Positions 50,301-58,106 of a stretch of DNA of 64,000 nt are shown here, piece after piece. A program made the translations under genes and the position numbers. Under the pieces are notes generated by a model. That model searched no databases. It was not told the DNA's origin and saw only the letters and a program-made list of their open reading frames with translations. Within the stretch, counting starts at the first letter, position 1; the number at the start of each line of letters is the position of its first letter. The stretch covers positions 62,001 to 126,000 of the forward strand of contig NZ_JAJONF010000015.1 of the NCBI RefSeq assembly GCF_021462265.1. The letters are read 5' to 3'. Origin of the DNA: Streptomyces shenzhenensis (lineage in GTDB: Bacteria > Actinomycetota > Actinomycetes > Streptomycetales > Streptomycetaceae).

Positions 50301-51681
50301 GGCTCAGCACCGGCCGGGCGGGCGCGGGCAGCGGGCCGCCGTCCAGCAGCGTGACGGTCGGGGCGGCGGGGGCGGTGCCGCCCGCCCGGCCCGTCAACCG
50401 CCGGTCCGGGGCCGCGACCGCGTCGGCCAGCAGGCTCAGCAGCCCGTCCAGCAGACTCGCCGTCTCACCCACCGTGTACAGGTCCGGGTTGGCGTCCAGG
50501 GCGAGGCGCAGTCCCGTGCCGTCCGCGCGGTCGTAGACGTTGAGCGCCAGGTCGTCCACGGGCCCGGCCGACAGGTTGTGGACGGTGCTGCGGTGTCCGG
50601 CGAACCGCAGGTCGTACGCGAACGGCATGATGTTCACGCCGGGTCCGGACAGCCGCCGCGGGCCGCCCACCAGCTTCAGGTCGCGGCGCAGTCGCTCGTA
50701 GCGGTAGCGCTGGTGGGGCAGTGCGGCGCGCAGTTCGCGGGAGACGCGGACCGCGAGGTCGTGCAGGCTGTCGCCGGCGGTGACGGCGACGCGCAGGGGC
50801 AGGATGTTGCGGACCGTGGCGGGGACGCGCAGGGAGACCGAGCCGAGGCGGCCTGTCACGGGCAGGCTCAGGACGGTCTCGGGTGCGCCGGTGACCCGGT
50901 GGAGATGGGCGGCGGTCACCGCGAGCACCGCCTCCGGCCAGGTCACCGACAGCCGGCGGGCGACCGTGCGCAGGTGGTCCGCCCGCTCCGGTGCCAGGTC
51001 CGCGACGTGGCGGTGGAAGGTGCGGGCGGGCAGGGCGGACCGCCCGGCCGGGGTGGCGACGGGCGGCCGGTCGGCGTAGCGGTCCGTCCAGTAGGCGCGG
51101 TCCTCGGCGCGGCGGGCGGACTCGCGGTAGGCGCGGTCCTCGGCGCGGACGGACTCCAGGGTGCCGAAGCCGCTGCCGGGGGCGGGCTCACCGGCCATGA
51201 GGGCGGTGTAGACCTGCGCGACCCGCCGGGCCACCAGGGAGAGTCCGAAGCCGTCGAGGGCGATGTGGTGGACGCGGTGGTACCAGAGGTACTCGTCCTC
51301 GGCGGTGCGCAGCAGGGCGTGTCCGAAGAGCGGGCCCCGGGTGAGGTCGACGGGACGCGCCAGGTCCTGGCCCATCCAGGCCAGGGCCGCGGCGTGCGGG
51401 GCCGGGCCGGCGGTGAGGTCGCCGATGTGGGTGTGCCAGTCGCCGGCCGGGGTGTCGAGCTGCCAGGGGCGGCCGGAGTCGTCGGCGCCGAAGGTCGCGT
51501 GGAGCGCCTCGGTCTCCGCGACGACGTGGTGCAGGGCCGCGTCGAAGACGGCCGTGTCGACGGGGCCGTGGATGCGCACGTATTCGGCGGTGTTGTAGGC
51601 GGGGCTGTCCACGTCGAGCTGCTGGCCGGTCCAGATGCCCTCCTGGGCGGCCAGCAGCGGGTGGCGTTCAGGCGTCGGCAT
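47344..51681 (-). CDS. scoA: Isonitrile lipopeptide NRPS (C-A-T-R), ScoA-like
   Basis: 1445 residues. Domains: condensation (about 5-430) with intact HHIALDG at 138-144; adenylation (about 455-950) with TSGSTGRPKG near 597, core residues suggesting the code DTEDVGTVV(K), and NTYGPTEATV; thiolation with Ser in DLGAQSLQAIQ near 985; and a terminal thioester reductase (TGATGFVG near 1075, YGYQQSKWASE near 1232). In characterised Actinobacteria pathways (Streptomyces Sco, Mycobacterium Rv0101) this enzyme N-acylates both amines of lysine with isonitrile acyl chains and reduces the thioester to an alcohol or aldehyde. The acidic pocket positions 239 (Glu) and 278 (Asp) favour a basic amino acid such as lysine. 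Overlaps the ACP gene by 14 bases. Confidence 0.92.
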   Translation of the reverse strand: MPTPERHPLLAAQEGIWTGQQLDVDSPAYNTAEYVRIHGPVDTAVFDAALHHVVAETEALHATFGADDSGRPWQLDTPAGDWHTHIGDLTAGPAPHAAALAWMGQDLARPVDLTRGPLFGHALLRTAEDEYLWYHRVHHIALDGFGLSLVARRVAQVYTALMAGEPAPGSGFGTLESVRAEDRAYRESARRAEDRAYWTDRYADRPPVATPAGRSALPARTFHRHVADLAPERADHLRTVARRLSVTWPEAVLAVTAAHLHRVTGAPETVLSLPVTGRLGSVSLRVPATVRNILPLRVAVTAGDSLHDLAVRVSRELRAALPHQRYRYERLRRDLKLVGGPRRLSGPGVNIMPFAYDLRFAGHRSTVHNLSAGPVDDLALNVYDRADGTGLRLALDANPDLYTVGETASLLDGLLSLLADAVAAPDRRLTGRAGGTAPAAPTVTLLDGGPLPAPARPVLSLIADHAARRGGSVAVEDADRSLTYAQLFDAAQNMAHCLTARGVGGGDVVAVALPRGADAVTAVLGVLLSGAAYCPFDPEAPADRTAQLLADAAPALVVTTAGRAAAFPDHPVLLLDRQPAGDASGVPPAPGPADLAYVLHTSGSTGRPKGVEIGHAALAHFVAGASHRYGLRCDDRVLQFAPLHFDTSVEEVFLTLCAGATLVIRADDMTESVPRFLAECARLRVSVLDLPTAYWHETAYALSTGAAALPESVRTVVIGGEAALPERVGRWREAVGTSVALLNTYGPTEATVVATVADLHDPDLLPGDIPIGRPLPGTRAAVLDGELYLLGDALARGYRGETPDSARFGPLTALPGSPRAYRTGDLVRLGADGRLRFLGRADDEFKISGQRVQPAEVENALLTHPRIREAAVVGQTLGDGTRRLVAHLVADSPAPSASEVRAHLRAMLPAAMIPSAVALLDRLPRTGSGKTDRTALAALGPAAAAPAEPGLPAAGSALERTVTGVWQQLLGTAAVAVDDDVFDLGAQSLQAIQAANRLCAELGRDVKVAWIFQHPTAAALARFLAGTEGEADGQGAQGPTPPSGPPPTLLADTVLDPAVGPGIGRTPHDPLRRVLLTGATGFVGAHLLAELLAATTAEIVCTVRAGTAAEAVARIGAALARHGLTLDERSRSRVTALPSDLARPHLGLTRDTLGDLAATCDAIVHNAATVSILRDYASLRAANTESTRQLLRLAAVRTTPLHYVSTLSVAPPASRGPEVPEEFLPLHDGLRYGYQQSKWASERLLEQAAGRGLPVTVHRLGRVVGPSGTGYVNEHDFLWSVLRAGIPAGIVPELFEDEVWTPADFAARSVVRLSLFPDRAAGGPVFNHAILPRVRLADVYDWVEEYGYPIRRLPPARWREQLRGSAGTAATVLAFFDSAGQAAPTDLRLGHVRAGHVRAGLAGSGIARPSVGRDLVRRHLDHCVATGLLPAPAGPRRARPATRST

Positions 51682-51937
51682 GGCCCGCTCCCCGCTGACG
51701 CGCGGTGAGCAGTTCCCACCACTGGGCGAAGGTGGTGCGCTCGGCGAGTTCGACGAACGTCACGTGCACGCCGGCGGCCTGCCAGCGCTCCAGCAGGGTG
51801 ACGATGCGCAGCGAGTCCAGCCCCGCGTCCAGCGGGCTTTCCTCCAGGTCGACTTCGTCGGCCGACCGGAAGAGGCACTCCGCGAGCTCGGCGCGGAAGC
51901 CTTCGAGAGTGAGAGAAGTGCGAGAGGGGTCGTGCAC
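51668..51937 (-). CDS. scoB: Acyl carrier protein, ScoB-like
   Basis: 89 residues from GTG 51937 (GGGAG upstream). Seen: a four-helix ACP with the phosphopantetheine-accepting Ser in DAGLDSLRIVTLLERW (Ser42). In isonitrile lipopeptide pathways the dedicated ACP carries the fatty acyl chain activated by the ScoC ligase and delivers the isonitrile acyl group to the NRPS. It sits between the ligase (29 bases away) and the NRPS (overlapping), matching the conserved order. Confidence 0.9.
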   Translation of the reverse strand: MHDPSRTSLTLEGFRAELAECLFRSADEVDLEESPLDAGLDSLRIVTLLERWQAAGVHVTFVELAERTTFAQWWELLTARQRGAGHADA

Positions 51938-51966
51938 GGGTGCTCCCTGGGGCCGTGTCGGCGGGC

Positions 51967-53544
51967 TCAGTTGACCTTGCGCGCGGAGTCGCTCCAGAAG
52001 CGGTCGCGCAGTTCGCGGCGGAGGATCTTGCCGCTGGGGTTGCGCGGCACGTGGTCGATGACCTCGTAGCGCGAGGGCAGTTTGAAGGCGGCCAGCCGCG
52101 GCACGAGGAAGGTGTGCAGTTCGCGGGAGCTGGGCCGTTGTCCGGGCGCGGGCACGACGAAGGCGTGCACCCGTTCGCCCCAGCGCTCGTCGGGGGTGCC
52201 GACGACCACGGCCTCGGCGACCAGCGGATGGCTTTCCAGGGCGTTCTCGATCTCGGCGGGATAGACGTTCTCGCCGGCGACGAGGATGACGTCCTTGACG
52301 CGGTCGCGGATGAAGACGTACCCGTCCTCGTCGGCGTATCCGGCGTCGCCGGTGTGGATCCAGCCGTCGACCAGGGTCTCCGCGGTCTTGCCGGGCAGGC
52401 CCCAGTACTCGGTCATCCGGGCCGGGGTGTGCAGGCAGACCTCCCCCACCTCGCCCGGGGGCAGTTCCCGGCCCTGCTCGTCGATGACCTTGACCCGGAC
52501 GCGCGGGTAGGGGCGTCCGGCCGCCTGCATCAGCGGGCCGCCGGGGACGTGGGCGGCCGGGGGCAGGCAGACGGCGGTGTTGCCGGTCTCCGTCAGGCCG
52601 TAGATCTGCGCGAACTCGCAGTCCAGGACGGCGAGGCTCTTCTCCAGGAGGGCCTCGGAGATCGGGGAGCCGCCGTACACGGTCTTGCGCAGGGTGGTGA
52701 AGTCGCCGGTGGTGACGCCGGGTTCGGTGAGCATCATGCGGAGCATGGCCGGGACCACGCAGGCGGTGGTGACGCCGAGGTCGCGGACGAGGTCGACGGC
52801 CTGCCGGGCGGCGAAGGCGCGCATCGCCACGATCGTCGTGCCGGCGTTGAGGTTCTGGGTGGCCCACCACAGGCCGCCGACGTGGAAACCGGGGATGCCG
52901 ACGAGCGCGATGTCACCCGGCCGCCAGTCGATCCAGTCCAGCCCCTCGGCCGCCAGCGCGTCACGGATCGCGAAGAAGCTGCGGTGGGCGAGCACGACGC
53001 CCTTGGGCAGGCCGGTGGTGCCGCTGGTGTAGAGCTGGGCGACCGGGGTGTCGGGCGTGGCTTCGAACCCGGTCTCGGTGTCGGGGTGTCCGGCGCGCCA
53101 CGCCACGATCGAGCCGAGGCCGACGACCGTCTCGGGCGGGGCGGTCGGCATGCCCCCGACGATCGGCGCGAACTCCTCCTCCAGGAAGAGCAGCCGGGTG
53201 CCGGAGTCCTGGAGGATGTGGCTGACCTCGGGCGCGGTGAGCCGCCAGTTGACGGGGACCAGGACGGTGCCGGTCTTGGCGCAGGCGAAGAGGACCTCGT
53301 AGTAGTGCTCGGACTCCTTGCCCAGGTAGGCCACCCGGTCGCCCTCGGTGAGCCCGGCGGCGCGCAGGGCGTGGGCGAGGCGGTTGCTCGCGCCGTGCAG
53401 GTCCGCGTAGGTCAGGGTGCGGCCCTCGCAGAGCACGGCGGGGGCGGCGGGTTGCCGGCCGGCGTGGAAGCGGGCGGTCTGGACGAGGGTGGTGAGTTCG
53501 GGGTGGTGCAGCCGGTTCCGCACCGGCTGCGCAGGTGTCCGCAT
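51967..53544 (-). CDS. scoC: Acyl-ACP ligase (FadD10-like), ScoC-like
   Basis: 525 residues. Seen: the AMP-forming ligase motifs LYTSGTTGLPKGVVLAHRS (about 170-188), QIYGLTETGNTAVCLPP (A5), DGWIHTGDAGYADEDGYVFI (A7), RVKDVILVAGENVYPAEIEN (A8) and catalytic Lys in NPSGKILRRELRD. In the Sco and Rv0096-0101 pathways the equivalent enzyme activates a (beta-unsaturated) fatty acid as acyl-AMP and loads the partner ACP rather than CoA; its position directly beside the ACP gene supports that role. Follows the ScoD gene by 33 bases. Confidence 0.9.
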   Translation of the reverse strand: MRTPAQPVRNRLHHPELTTLVQTARFHAGRQPAAPAVLCEGRTLTYADLHGASNRLAHALRAAGLTEGDRVAYLGKESEHYYEVLFACAKTGTVLVPVNWRLTAPEVSHILQDSGTRLLFLEEEFAPIVGGMPTAPPETVVGLGSIVAWRAGHPDTETGFEATPDTPVAQLYTSGTTGLPKGVVLAHRSFFAIRDALAAEGLDWIDWRPGDIALVGIPGFHVGGLWWATQNLNAGTTIVAMRAFAARQAVDLVRDLGVTTACVVPAMLRMMLTEPGVTTGDFTTLRKTVYGGSPISEALLEKSLAVLDCEFAQIYGLTETGNTAVCLPPAAHVPGGPLMQAAGRPYPRVRVKVIDEQGRELPPGEVGEVCLHTPARMTEYWGLPGKTAETLVDGWIHTGDAGYADEDGYVFIRDRVKDVILVAGENVYPAEIENALESHPLVAEAVVVGTPDERWGERVHAFVVPAPGQRPSSRELHTFLVPRLAAFKLPSRYEVIDHVPRNPSGKILRRELRDRFWSDSARKVN

Positions 53545-53577
53545 GGGCGTTCTCCCGTTCGGCGGGTCATCGGTGGG

Positions 53578-54153
53578 TCAGGGGACGTTGACGAACGCGA
53601 GGGTCGCCTCGCCGTCGCACCTGCCGCCGTCGCCGTCCCAGTAGCGGTACGACGTCCGCGCGTGGAGGAAGGGGGCGCCGCCGCCGGGGGTGCGCCGGGT
53701 GACGGAGTGGAACTCCATCTCGCCGCAGAAGGCACGGGGGTCGACCGGGCGGCGGAAGCTGCCGGCGAAGCGGGCGATGAGGATGTCGGGGAGCTGGTGG
53801 CGCCAGAAGTCGTCCAGCGTCCAGGACCCGAACCCGGTCAGGAGCCCTTCCCGCACGGACGTGGCGACCAGGTAGTACATCATCTGGTTGTAGGCGATGT
53901 TGGCCTCGACCGAGTTCAGGTGGCCGGTGTCGTCGATGTAGCAGGACTCCGGGATCGCGAACTCGCAGCGGGCGGCGGAGAGTCCGGCGCCGGCGGTGAC
54001 GTGGGCGGATCTCAGGTACTTGCAGTTGTCCTTGTAGGGCGTCAGGACACGGGCCAGCAGTGCCTCATCCGTGGCATACGTGGCGTACGAGGCGTACGTG
54101 GCGTTCGGACCCGGTGGCGGGGCCTCGGGGCGGTCGGCGGCGGGCGCGGTCAC
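53578..54153 (-). CDS. scoD: FcoT-like thioesterase-fold enzyme, ScoD-like
   Basis: 191 residues from GTG 54153, whose first bases overlap the ScoE stop (GTGA). The core from about residue 35 ([20 protein letters not shown]-like) to the end shows the FcoT pattern: [35 protein letters not shown] and [20 protein letters not shown]. FcoT-type proteins have a hot-dog fold. In characterised isonitrile pathways ScoD catalyses addition of glycine to the beta-carbon of an alpha,beta-unsaturated acyl-ACP and releases the product. The N-terminal ~30 residues are Pro/Ala-rich with a YATYAT repeat and look non-conserved. Confidence 0.9.
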   Translation of the reverse strand: MTAPAADRPEAPPPGPNATYASYATYATDEALLARVLTPYKDNCKYLRSAHVTAGAGLSAARCEFAIPESCYIDDTGHLNSVEANIAYNQMMYYLVATSVREGLLTGFGSWTLDDFWRHQLPDILIARFAGSFRRPVDPRAFCGEMEFHSVTRRTPGGGAPFLHARTSYRYWDGDGGRCDGEATLAFVNVP

Positions 54154-55040
54154 GCGGCCGGTGTCCCGTCGTACAGCCCGCGCTCGTCGTGGACGGTGAG
54201 GCGGTGGGAGACCGTCGGTTCGGGTGTCGTGGTGTGCCGGGCGCGGTGGATCAGGCTCCGGTTGTCCCAGACCAGCAGGTCGCCCTTGGCGAAGCTCTGG
54301 AGGTGGATGTTGCCGTGCTCGAAGGTCTCGTCGAGCTGTCCGGTGGCCTCGAAGAGCCGCCTGAGCAGTTCCTCGTCGAGCGGGTTGCCGTCCGCGTCCT
54401 CGATGCCGACGGTGAAGCCCTCGCTGATGTAGAGGACGGTCTCGCCCGTCATGGGATGGGTGAAGGTGGTGGGCTGGACGACGGGCGGGGTCCTGGTCTC
54501 GACCTCCTCGATGACTTCGCCCAGGGGGCGGTACACGTCCTGCGGCCGGATCTTGAAGTACTTGCGCACGGAGTGCCGGCACCGCGTCCCGGCGATCTCC
54601 TTCTTCAGGTCGGCGGGCAGCGCCTCGTAGGCCCGGCCCATGTCGATGAAGTACGTTCCGCGGTTCTTCTCCGGGACGGCCCGGGGGTAGATCAGGGTGA
54701 TGCCGAAGGGATCCGGCATGAACTGGTAGTCGGCGTGCCAGAACTTGCCGGTCTTCGGCACTCCTGTCTGCCTGCCGTTCTCCGGGACGTTGGAGGAGAC
54801 GAATATCTCCGGGACCTCGGGGTGCTCGTACATCGGCTCGTAGTAGGTCTCGGGGCGGCCGAGGCGCTCGCCGAGCGCGAGGAACTCCCGCGGGGAGAGG
54901 TCCTGGCCCTTCAGGACGGCGATCTTCTTCGTGTAGACGGTGCGCTTGAGCGTCGCGATGTCGGCGTCGGACGCCGTGGTGTGGTCGAAGTCCTCGACGG
55001 TCGCGCCTGGTCCGGCTCCGGCCTGGTCCGTGATCCGCAT
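54150..55040 (-). CDS. scoE: Non-haem Fe(II)/2-oxoglutarate isonitrile synthase, ScoE-like
   Basis: 296 residues of the TauD family. The iron-binding facial triad is visible: HxD in [15 protein letters not shown] (about 99-113) and the distal His in [13 protein letters not shown], with Arg in [11 protein letters not shown] for 2-oxoglutarate. In the Sco, Sfa and Rv0097 systems this enzyme converts an N-carboxymethyl-beta-amino acid to an isonitrile by oxidative decarboxylation, a reaction distinct from IsnA-type isonitrile synthases. The [21 protein letters not shown]-type region is typical of this subfamily. First of the five core pathway genes; overlaps scoD by four bases. Confidence 0.92.
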   Translation of the reverse strand: MRITDQAGAGPGATVEDFDHTTASDADIATLKRTVYTKKIAVLKGQDLSPREFLALGERLGRPETYYEPMYEHPEVPEIFVSSNVPENGRQTGVPKTGKFWHADYQFMPDPFGITLIYPRAVPEKNRGTYFIDMGRAYEALPADLKKEIAGTRCRHSVRKYFKIRPQDVYRPLGEVIEEVETRTPPVVQPTTFTHPMTGETVLYISEGFTVGIEDADGNPLDEELLRRLFEATGQLDETFEHGNIHLQSFAKGDLLVWDNRSLIHRARHTTTPEPTVSHRLTVHDERGLYDGTPAA

Positions 55041-55059
55041 GTCGCTTGTCCTTCCGCGG

Positions 55060-55148
55060 GGTTCGGGGGGTGGGGTTTCCGGCGTGGGGTTTCCGGGGGG
55101 TTCCGGCGTGGGGTACAGAGGTGGGGTTCGGGGTCGGGTGCGCGGGGT
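55060..55148. repeat. G-rich short repeats in the scoE leader (plus-strand G)
   Basis: The 108-base gap between the second ACP gene and scoE contains repeated GGGGTTTCCGG and TGGGGT blocks, with at least five runs of four or more G on the plus strand between 55067 and 55147. The runs are close enough to form a G-quadruplex on the non-template side; no other feature is seen there. Confidence 0.6.
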
Positions 55149-55391
55149 TCAGACGGTGGTGGCGCGGCGTGCGTCGATGAGTGCGGCGATCTCACCGAGC
55201 GTCAGGTCGGGCTGGAGTTCGTCGTCGCCGACGGTGACGCCGAGGTCGCGTTCGATACGGATGCTGATCTCGACGGTGGTCAGGGAGTCGACGTCCAGGG
55301 CGCCGAGGGTGGCCTCGGAGCGGATCAGGTCGGCGGGGGCGTCGTGGAGGCGGGTGAGGATCCCGACGAGTTCTTCGTAGGCACTGGTCAT
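55149..55391 (-). CDS. Second acyl carrier protein
   Basis: 80 residues with a classic ACP layout: helix 1 YEELVGILTRLHDAP, phosphopantetheine Ser in GALDVDSLTTVEISIRIERD (Ser36), and the acidic helix 3 region DELQPDLTLGEIAALID. It overlaps the FabH-like gene by four bases (ATGA), so the two are probably a functional pair in chain initiation or extension. It is not one of the five conserved isonitrile genes; a dedicated FabH plus ACP may supply the short unsaturated acyl precursor (inference). Confidence 0.9.
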   Translation of the reverse strand: MTSAYEELVGILTRLHDAPADLIRSEATLGALDVDSLTTVEISIRIERDLGVTVGDDELQPDLTLGEIAALIDARRATTV

Positions 55392-56452
55392 GGTGTGGTC
55401 CGTTCCGATTGCGGATGCGTGGCGAGCGAGGGCCAGGTCAGGAGGCAGGAGCCCCAGGTGAGGCCGCCGCCGAAGGCGGTGAGCAGAAGGCGGTCGCCGG
55501 GCCGGAGCCGCCCCCGGGCGGCGGCGTCGGCGAGGGCGAGCGGGATGGAGGCGGCGCCGGTGTTGCCGACGGAGTCGACGTTGGCCACGCAGCGTTCCCG
55601 GGGCAGGCCCAGGTCCTCGGCGACGGAGTGCAGGATGCGCAGGTTGGCCTGGTGGGGGACGAAGTGGTCGACGTCGTCGGTCTTCCGTCCGGCCCGGTGA
55701 AGAGTGGTCCGTGCCGAGGCGGCCATGCGGGTCACCGCGTGGCGGTAGACCTCCCTGCCGCGCATCGCGAAGTGCCGCTGGGCGGGGGTGGGTTCGCCGC
55801 CGTCGGCGTACGGCCGGCGGGAGCCGCCGGCGGCGACCATGATCAGGTCCTCGTGGGCGCCGTCGCTGCCGAGGTCGAAGTGCCCGACCGCGCCGCGCTC
55901 GTCCGGGTGCCCGGCGCGCAGGACGACCGCTCCGGCGCCGTCGCCGAAGACGACCGCGTTGGCCCGGTCCAGGGGATCGACGATCGTGGAGTAGGTGTCC
56001 GCGCCGATCAGCAGGACCCGTGCGGCGACCCGGGAGGCGATCAGCCCCGCGGCGGTGGCGAGGCCGTACACGAAACCGGTGCACACCGCGCCGACGTCGA
56101 AGGCCGCGGCCCCGTCGAGCCCGAGCCGGGCCGCGACCAGGGGTGCGGTGGCCGGGCAGGGACGGTCCGGGGTGGTCGTGGTGACGATCACCGCGTCGGC
56201 GGAGCCGGCCCCGGAGCCGCCCCCGGCGGAGCGCAGGGCGAGCCGCCCGGCCTCGACGGCGAGGTCGGAGGTGGCCTGGCCGGGGCCGGCGAGGTGCCGT
56301 CGCCGGATCCCGGTGCGGGTGCGGATCCAGGTGTCGTCGGTGTCCAGCCGCTCGGCGAGTTCGTCGTTGGTGACCACGCGGGGCGGAACCCACCCGGCCA
56401 GTCCGCACAGGACGGCCGCTGGGGCGGACGGGCTGGGGGCGTTGCTGCGCAC
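55388..56452 (-). CDS. FabH-like beta-ketoacyl-ACP synthase III
   Basis: 354 residues from GTG 56452 with AGGAGAA seven bases upstream. Seen: KAS III motifs with catalytic Cys in FDVGAVCTGFVYGLATAA (about 120), His in VDHFVPHQANLRIL, Asn in VDSVGNTGAASIPLAL, and the C-terminal AFGGGLTWGSCLLTWP. The Cys-His-Asn triad is intact, so it is probably an active decarboxylative condensing enzyme. It is translationally coupled to the second ACP and lies between the MFS gene and the isonitrile core genes. Similar free-standing KAS III enzymes prime or transfer acyl chains in secondary metabolism. Confidence 0.93.
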   Translation of the reverse strand: MRSNAPSPSAPAAVLCGLAGWVPPRVVTNDELAERLDTDDTWIRTRTGIRRRHLAGPGQATSDLAVEAGRLALRSAGGGSGAGSADAVIVTTTTPDRPCPATAPLVAARLGLDGAAAFDVGAVCTGFVYGLATAAGLIASRVAARVLLIGADTYSTIVDPLDRANAVVFGDGAGAVVLRAGHPDERGAVGHFDLGSDGAHEDLIMVAAGGSRRPYADGGEPTPAQRHFAMRGREVYRHAVTRMAASARTTLHRAGRKTDDVDHFVPHQANLRILHSVAEDLGLPRERCVANVDSVGNTGAASIPLALADAAARGRLRPGDRLLLTAFGGGLTWGSCLLTWPSLATHPQSERTTP

Positions 56453-56499
56453 GGCTGTTCTCCTGACGGTGTGGGTGGGGAGCGGCGGGTCGAGGAGGC

Positions 56500-57885
56500 C
56501 TACCGGGAGGTGACGGTGGAGCGCAGGGCCAGGACCAGCAGGCCCCCGCAGCCGAGAGCGGCCGCGACGGCGAACACGGCGGCCCGGATGCCGGTGAGCA
56601 GCGCGTCGTCCGGCGGGTCCTGGCCGCTGCCGCCCGCCAGAGCGACCAGCAGGGCCAGTCCCACCGCGCCGCCGACCTGGAGGCTGGTGGAGGCCATGCC
56701 GGACGCCACCCCCTGGTCCTCGGGGGCCGTCCCGGAGGCGGCGGCGATCCACATGCCGGTCCAGGCGGCGCCCTGGCCGAGGCCGAGCAGCACGATCCCG
56801 GGCAGCAGCAGGCCGTATGGGCCGTCCGCGGTGAGCGCGGCTCCCAGGGCGGCGGCTCCGGCCGCGCCGGCGGCCAGACCGCCGACGAGCATGCGCCGTA
56901 CGCCGACGGCTGCGACGGCCCGTTCCCCGGCCTGGGTGCCCAGCGCGGTCACCACGGCCGGCACGAGGAAGGCGAGGCCGGTCGCGAACGCGCTGTAGCC
57001 GCGCACGTTCTGGAAGTACAGGGTCAGGAAGTAGGGCAGAGAGCTGAACGTGGCGCTGTAGAGGGCGGTGACCGCCATCGCCGCGGCCAGACCCCGGTGG
57101 GCGAACAGCCGGGCCGGGACCAGCGGGTCGCGGGCGCGGGACTCGACGACGGCGAACAGGGTCAGGAGGACGACCGCGAGACCGGCGGCCGGCAGGACGG
57201 ACGGGCTGGTCCAGCCCGCCTCGGGCGCGTGCACCAGGGTGAACACCAGGAGGGTGATGCCGCCGGTCCCGCAGAGCGCGCCGGTCACGTCGAAACGCCG
57301 CGCACCGGGGCGTGGGCCGCCCGGGCGCGGACCGTCCGCCGGGAAGAGGCTCCGGCCCGCCCACGCCATGGCCGCCGCCACCGGCACGTTGACGAAGAAC
57401 ACCGAGGGCCAGCCGAACGCGCCGACCAGCACGCCACCCAGCAGTGACCCCAGGCAGAGGCCCCCGGCCCCGGCCGCACCCCATACCGCCAGGGCGCGGT
57501 TGCGGGCCGGTCCCTCCTCGTAGACCGTGTTGATCAGGGAGAGGGTGGCCGGGAAGAGCAGCGCACCGCCGATGCCCTGGACCGCGCGGACGGCGACGAG
57601 GGTCCCCGCCGACTGCGACACCCCGCCCACCAGGGAGGAGCCCGCGTAGACCAGGGCCGCGGCGACGAACGTCCGGCGCCGGCCCAGCAGGTCCGCCGTC
57701 CGGCCGCCCAGCAGCAGGAAGCCGCCGCTCGTCACGACGTACGCGCTCACCACCCACTGGAGGTCGTGCGCGGAGAAACCGAGGCCGGTGCCTATGTCGG
57801 GAAGGGCGACGTAGACGATGTTGTAGTCGAGCGCGATGACCAGCTGAGCGAGCGCGAGAACGAGAAGCGACAGTCGTGCACGCAT
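56500..57885 (-). CDS. MFS exporter, DHA2/EmrB-QacA type (14 TM)
   Basis: 461 residues with about 14 hydrophobic segments. Seen: the first helix with the drug-antiporter sequence LALAQLVIALDYNIVYVALP, TM2-3 loop LLGGRTADLLGRRRTFVAAA (MFS motif A), and motif C-like GGLCLGSLLGGVLVGAFGWP in TM5. The family exports antibiotics and other small molecules with proton antiport. It follows the AT-rich regulatory gap and is followed by the FabH gene after 47 bases, so it is the likely exporter of the isonitrile product and self-protection. A direct role is inferred from location. Confidence 0.9.
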   Translation of the reverse strand: MRARLSLLVLALAQLVIALDYNIVYVALPDIGTGLGFSAHDLQWVVSAYVVTSGGFLLLGGRTADLLGRRRTFVAAALVYAGSSLVGGVSQSAGTLVAVRAVQGIGGALLFPATLSLINTVYEEGPARNRALAVWGAAGAGGLCLGSLLGGVLVGAFGWPSVFFVNVPVAAAMAWAGRSLFPADGPRPGGPRPGARRFDVTGALCGTGGITLLVFTLVHAPEAGWTSPSVLPAAGLAVVLLTLFAVVESRARDPLVPARLFAHRGLAAAMAVTALYSATFSSLPYFLTLYFQNVRGYSAFATGLAFLVPAVVTALGTQAGERAVAAVGVRRMLVGGLAAGAAGAAALGAALTADGPYGLLLPGIVLLGLGQGAAWTGMWIAAASGTAPEDQGVASGMASTSLQVGGAVGLALLVALAGGSGQDPPDDALLTGIRAAVFAVAAALGCGGLLVLALRSTVTSR

Positions 57886-57990
57886 CGGTCGGCCTCCTCC
57901 TCACGCCTGAACGGGAAACGGCGATGAATTCGGACTCGATATCCGCGCCGGTCGATCGATTTCGGTCACCATAACACCCCGGAGAAGGCT

Positions 57991-58005
57991 TGAGAATGAT
58001 TAACC
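57991..58005. promoter_or_regulatory. Weak Zur/Fur-like box
   Basis: TGAGAATGATTAACC matches 11 of 15 positions of the Streptomyces Zur-type motif TGAAAATGATTTTCA (recalled consensus). It lies 106 bases upstream of the MFS start in an AT-rich gap where the biosynthetic operon promoter should be. Weak match; listed because the cluster encodes metal-chelate functions. Confidence 0.3.
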
Positions 58006-58037
58006 GGAAAACATTTCTCCGCGACTTGAATCGCATT

Positions 58038-58053
58038 TTCAGGCATGCCTGAA
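58038..58053. promoter_or_regulatory. 16-base perfect palindrome upstream of the biosynthetic operon
   Basis: TTCAGGCATGCCTGAA, a perfect 16-base palindrome, about 155 bases before the MFS gene start and 53 bases after the end of the hydroxylase gene. The surrounding 57.9-58.1 kb segment is the most AT-rich in the cluster. No regulator gene flanks it. Confidence 0.55.
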
Positions 58054-58106
58054 TTCCGGCGGAGAGAAATTCCGTCGGCTGAATTGGCGTTACCCGTGAC
58101 GCGGGG

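Noticed and set aside
47155-51708. 1517-codon plus-strand frame opposite the NRPS.
   Set aside because: Shadow; the NRPS on the minus strand has all catalytic motifs.
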